From Acidobacteriota bacterium (GTDB taxonomy: Bacteria > Acidobacteriota > Terriglobia > Acidiferrales > UBA7541): a stretch of 7,293 nt of DNA. Where the stretch lies: assembly GCA_003224515.1 (NCBI GenBank), contig QHZC01000033.1, positions 1 to 7,293 on the forward strand, read 5' to 3'. A program made the position numbers and the translations under genes. The notes under the pieces are model-generated. The model was given only the letters and a program-made list of their open reading frames with translations. It searched no databases and was not told the DNA's origin. Of the stretch, positions 6,329 through 7,293 are shown piece by piece (the stretch's first letter is position 1; each line of letters starts with the position of its first letter).

Positions 6329-6348
6329 TTGCCCGACACCATCTTCAA
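6320..6348 (-). promoter_or_regulatory. Sigma-70-type promoter of the PilZ/TonB gene
   Basis: TTGAAG (6343-6348), exactly 17 nt and TAAGAT (6320-6325), each four of six consensus bases. Transcription would begin near 6313, giving a leader of about 40 nt. It lies just after the terminator of the preceding TPR gene, as expected for a separate transcription unit. Confidence 0.5.
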
Positions 6349-6354
6349 TCCGGT

Positions 6355-6383
6355 AAAACCCTGCACTGACCCCCAATACAGGG
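6355..6383 (-). terminator. Intrinsic terminator of the TPR gene
   Basis: On the minus strand CCCTGTATTG (6374-6383), a GGGGT loop and CAGTGCAGGG (6359-6368) form a 10-bp stem with two G-T wobbles, followed by TTTT (6355-6358). It begins 41 nt after the TAG at 6425 and sits directly before the promoter of the next gene. Confidence 0.65.
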
Positions 6384-6424
6384 CCGCGAACCGCGAAAAG
6401 TCCTTCCAAACCTCAGGGGCGGGA

Positions 6425-7293
6425 CTAGTTTAGTGGGGCGAGGCTGACTCGGTCGATCCAGACAGTGCCTTTGATCAGGTTGTCAAGTTTCTCGCTTGAG
6501 GGGCGCGCGACCCTGAGGATCAGCAAGCGCGTGTCGGCCTTGGTTTTGAACTCGAATTGTTGCGATGACCAGCCGGACGTGCCCACGGTGTTTTCGGTCG
6601 ATAGGAATAGCTTCCCCATTTCGAAAGCGTCGGACACCTCGAACCTTGGCCCGCTGTCCGTAGTAATCCCTTTCACGCGCATGGCGCCGGAAAACCGGTA
6701 TCGCGTGTTCGGCTGGACGGTCACGTACTGGAAAACGTGGCCAAAGTCGAGGTTGCGCCTCCCATTGAATTCGATGCGAAGCGCCCGGGATCCCTCGAAA
6801 GCATCCTCGAAATCCATGCTGACCACGGCTCCATCGACGGGAACAACGCGCCAATCCAACCCCCCGTCGAGAATGTCGTGTTCGAAGCTACCGTGGTGTT
6901 GGATGAGTGCGTCAAGATAAGGGAAGGTCTGAGGGAGGTTAAACGGCAATTTCAGTTCGAGCAGGCGGAGCCAAACTTCTTCCGCGGCGGTCACGCTACC
7001 CGCTTCCAGTTGGAAGTTGAGATAGTCAAAGAATACGGACGCCTGGCGAGGGAGCATCTCCAGAATCGCGCGATGGTCACGTGTCGCGCTTACCGCAAGC
7101 TGGAACACGTCCCGGTGGGCGGGGCTGTTTCCTGCCAGGACAACCTGAAGGGCGCTTAGTGCTTCTGGGGTCTTATGAGCCCGAAAGGCAAAATTGGCGA
7201 ATCTCCAGTTGATCTCCGGCGAGTTGGGGAAGAGCCGGAGGGCCCGTTTGAATGCGTTTAGCGCGTCGTTGGTTCGCCCGGCCCAATCGTAGG
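6425..7293 (-). CDS. TPR protein with C-terminal carbohydrate-binding-like domain (5' part beyond the edge)
   Basis: The frame is open from the right edge (first full codon at 7291) to TAG 6425, giving 288 visible residues; the GTG at 7108 is merely internal. Visible residues 1-60 look like tetratricopeptide repeats: DALNAFKRALRLFPNSPEIN, then a second helical pair (WRFANFAFRAHKTPEALSAL). After further helices, residues about 141-288 form a beta-rich module with EGSRALRIEFNGRRN, VQPNTRYRFS, TTDSGPRFEV and GTVWIDRVSL. This pattern resembles the jelly-roll carbohydrate-binding modules (CBM4/9-like) attached to TPR proteins near exopolysaccharide loci. TPRs usually hold protein complexes together. 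Whether this protein is exported cannot be judged without the N-terminus. It ends with a terminator and is probably the last gene of an operon coming from the right. Family call by pattern only. Confidence 0.8.
   Translation of the reverse strand, partial: YDWAGRTNDALNAFKRALRLFPNSPEINWRFANFAFRAHKTPEALSALQVVLAGNSPAHRDVFQLAVSATRDHRAILEMLPRQASVFFDYLNFQLEAGSVTAAEEVWLRLLELKLPFNLPQTFPYLDALIQHHGSFEHDILDGGLDWRVVPVDGAVVSMDFEDAFEGSRALRIEFNGRRNLDFGHVFQYVTVQPNTRYRFSGAMRVKGITTDSGPRFEVSDAFEMGKLFLSTENTVGTSGWSSQQFEFKTKADTRLLILRVARPSSEKLDNLIKGTVWIDRVSLAPLN

Noticed and set aside
1..7293. CRISPR array, insertion sequence, tRNA, rRNA or phage attachment site
   Set aside because: No regularly spaced repeats, transposase, terminal inverted repeats or RNA-gene signatures were seen on either strand.

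Overview
The window holds six protein-coding regions. Two of them run off the edges: a glycosyltransferase at the left and a TPR protein at the right. The DNA is moderately GC-rich. The gene types (a short WcaJ-like sugar transferase, an O-antigen-ligase-like membrane protein, a GT4 glycosyltransferase, a secreted FecR-like protein, a TPR protein with a carbohydrate-binding-like tail, and a PilZ/TonB hybrid) suggest an envelope or exopolysaccharide locus of a Gram-negative bacterium. My best guess is Acidobacteriota. This rests on the protein repertoire alone, and no rRNA, tRNA or other phylogenetic marker is present.

Region by region: (1) 1-2753, minus strand, is a tightly packed three-gene polysaccharide operon. 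A polyprenyl-phosphate sugar phosphotransferase starts at 2753. It is followed by an O-antigen ligase/polymerase-type membrane protein, joined by a TAATG stop/start overlap at 1918-1922. A GT4 glycosyltransferase follows through an ATGA overlap at 466-469 and leaves the window. The O-antigen-ligase frame opens at ATG 1920 behind a Shine-Dalgarno site, but an in-frame amber codon (1753-1755) cuts it at codon 56, just before the first membrane helix. (2) 2770-3130 is a divergent control region. The same two-part element (GGTTTYCAC, 22-23 nt, CCCTATCGAC) occurs twice as an inverted pair, each copy facing its own gene. (3) 3131-3922, plus strand, is a secreted FecR-like protein with a Gly/Ala-rich hydrophobic C-terminal segment. 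(4) 4069-6273, minus strand, is a 734-residue protein with two intact PilZ (cyclic-di-GMP-binding type) domains, a central membrane helix, a long Pro-rich linker and a C-terminal TonB domain. It has a recognisable promoter whose -10 lies inside a palindrome. (5) 6425-7293, minus strand, is the C-terminal part of a TPR protein with a jelly-roll-like domain, ended by a good intrinsic terminator.

Possible joint logic (inference): the sugar transferase loads the first sugar-phosphate onto the lipid carrier, the GT4 enzyme extends it, and the ligase-like protein would polymerise or transfer the glycan. The FecR-like protein shares control elements with this operon. The PilZ-PilZ-TM-TonB protein could couple cyclic-di-GMP, which commonly controls polysaccharide production, to a periplasmic TonB-type output. 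That protein and the interrupted ligase gene are the two most notable items here.
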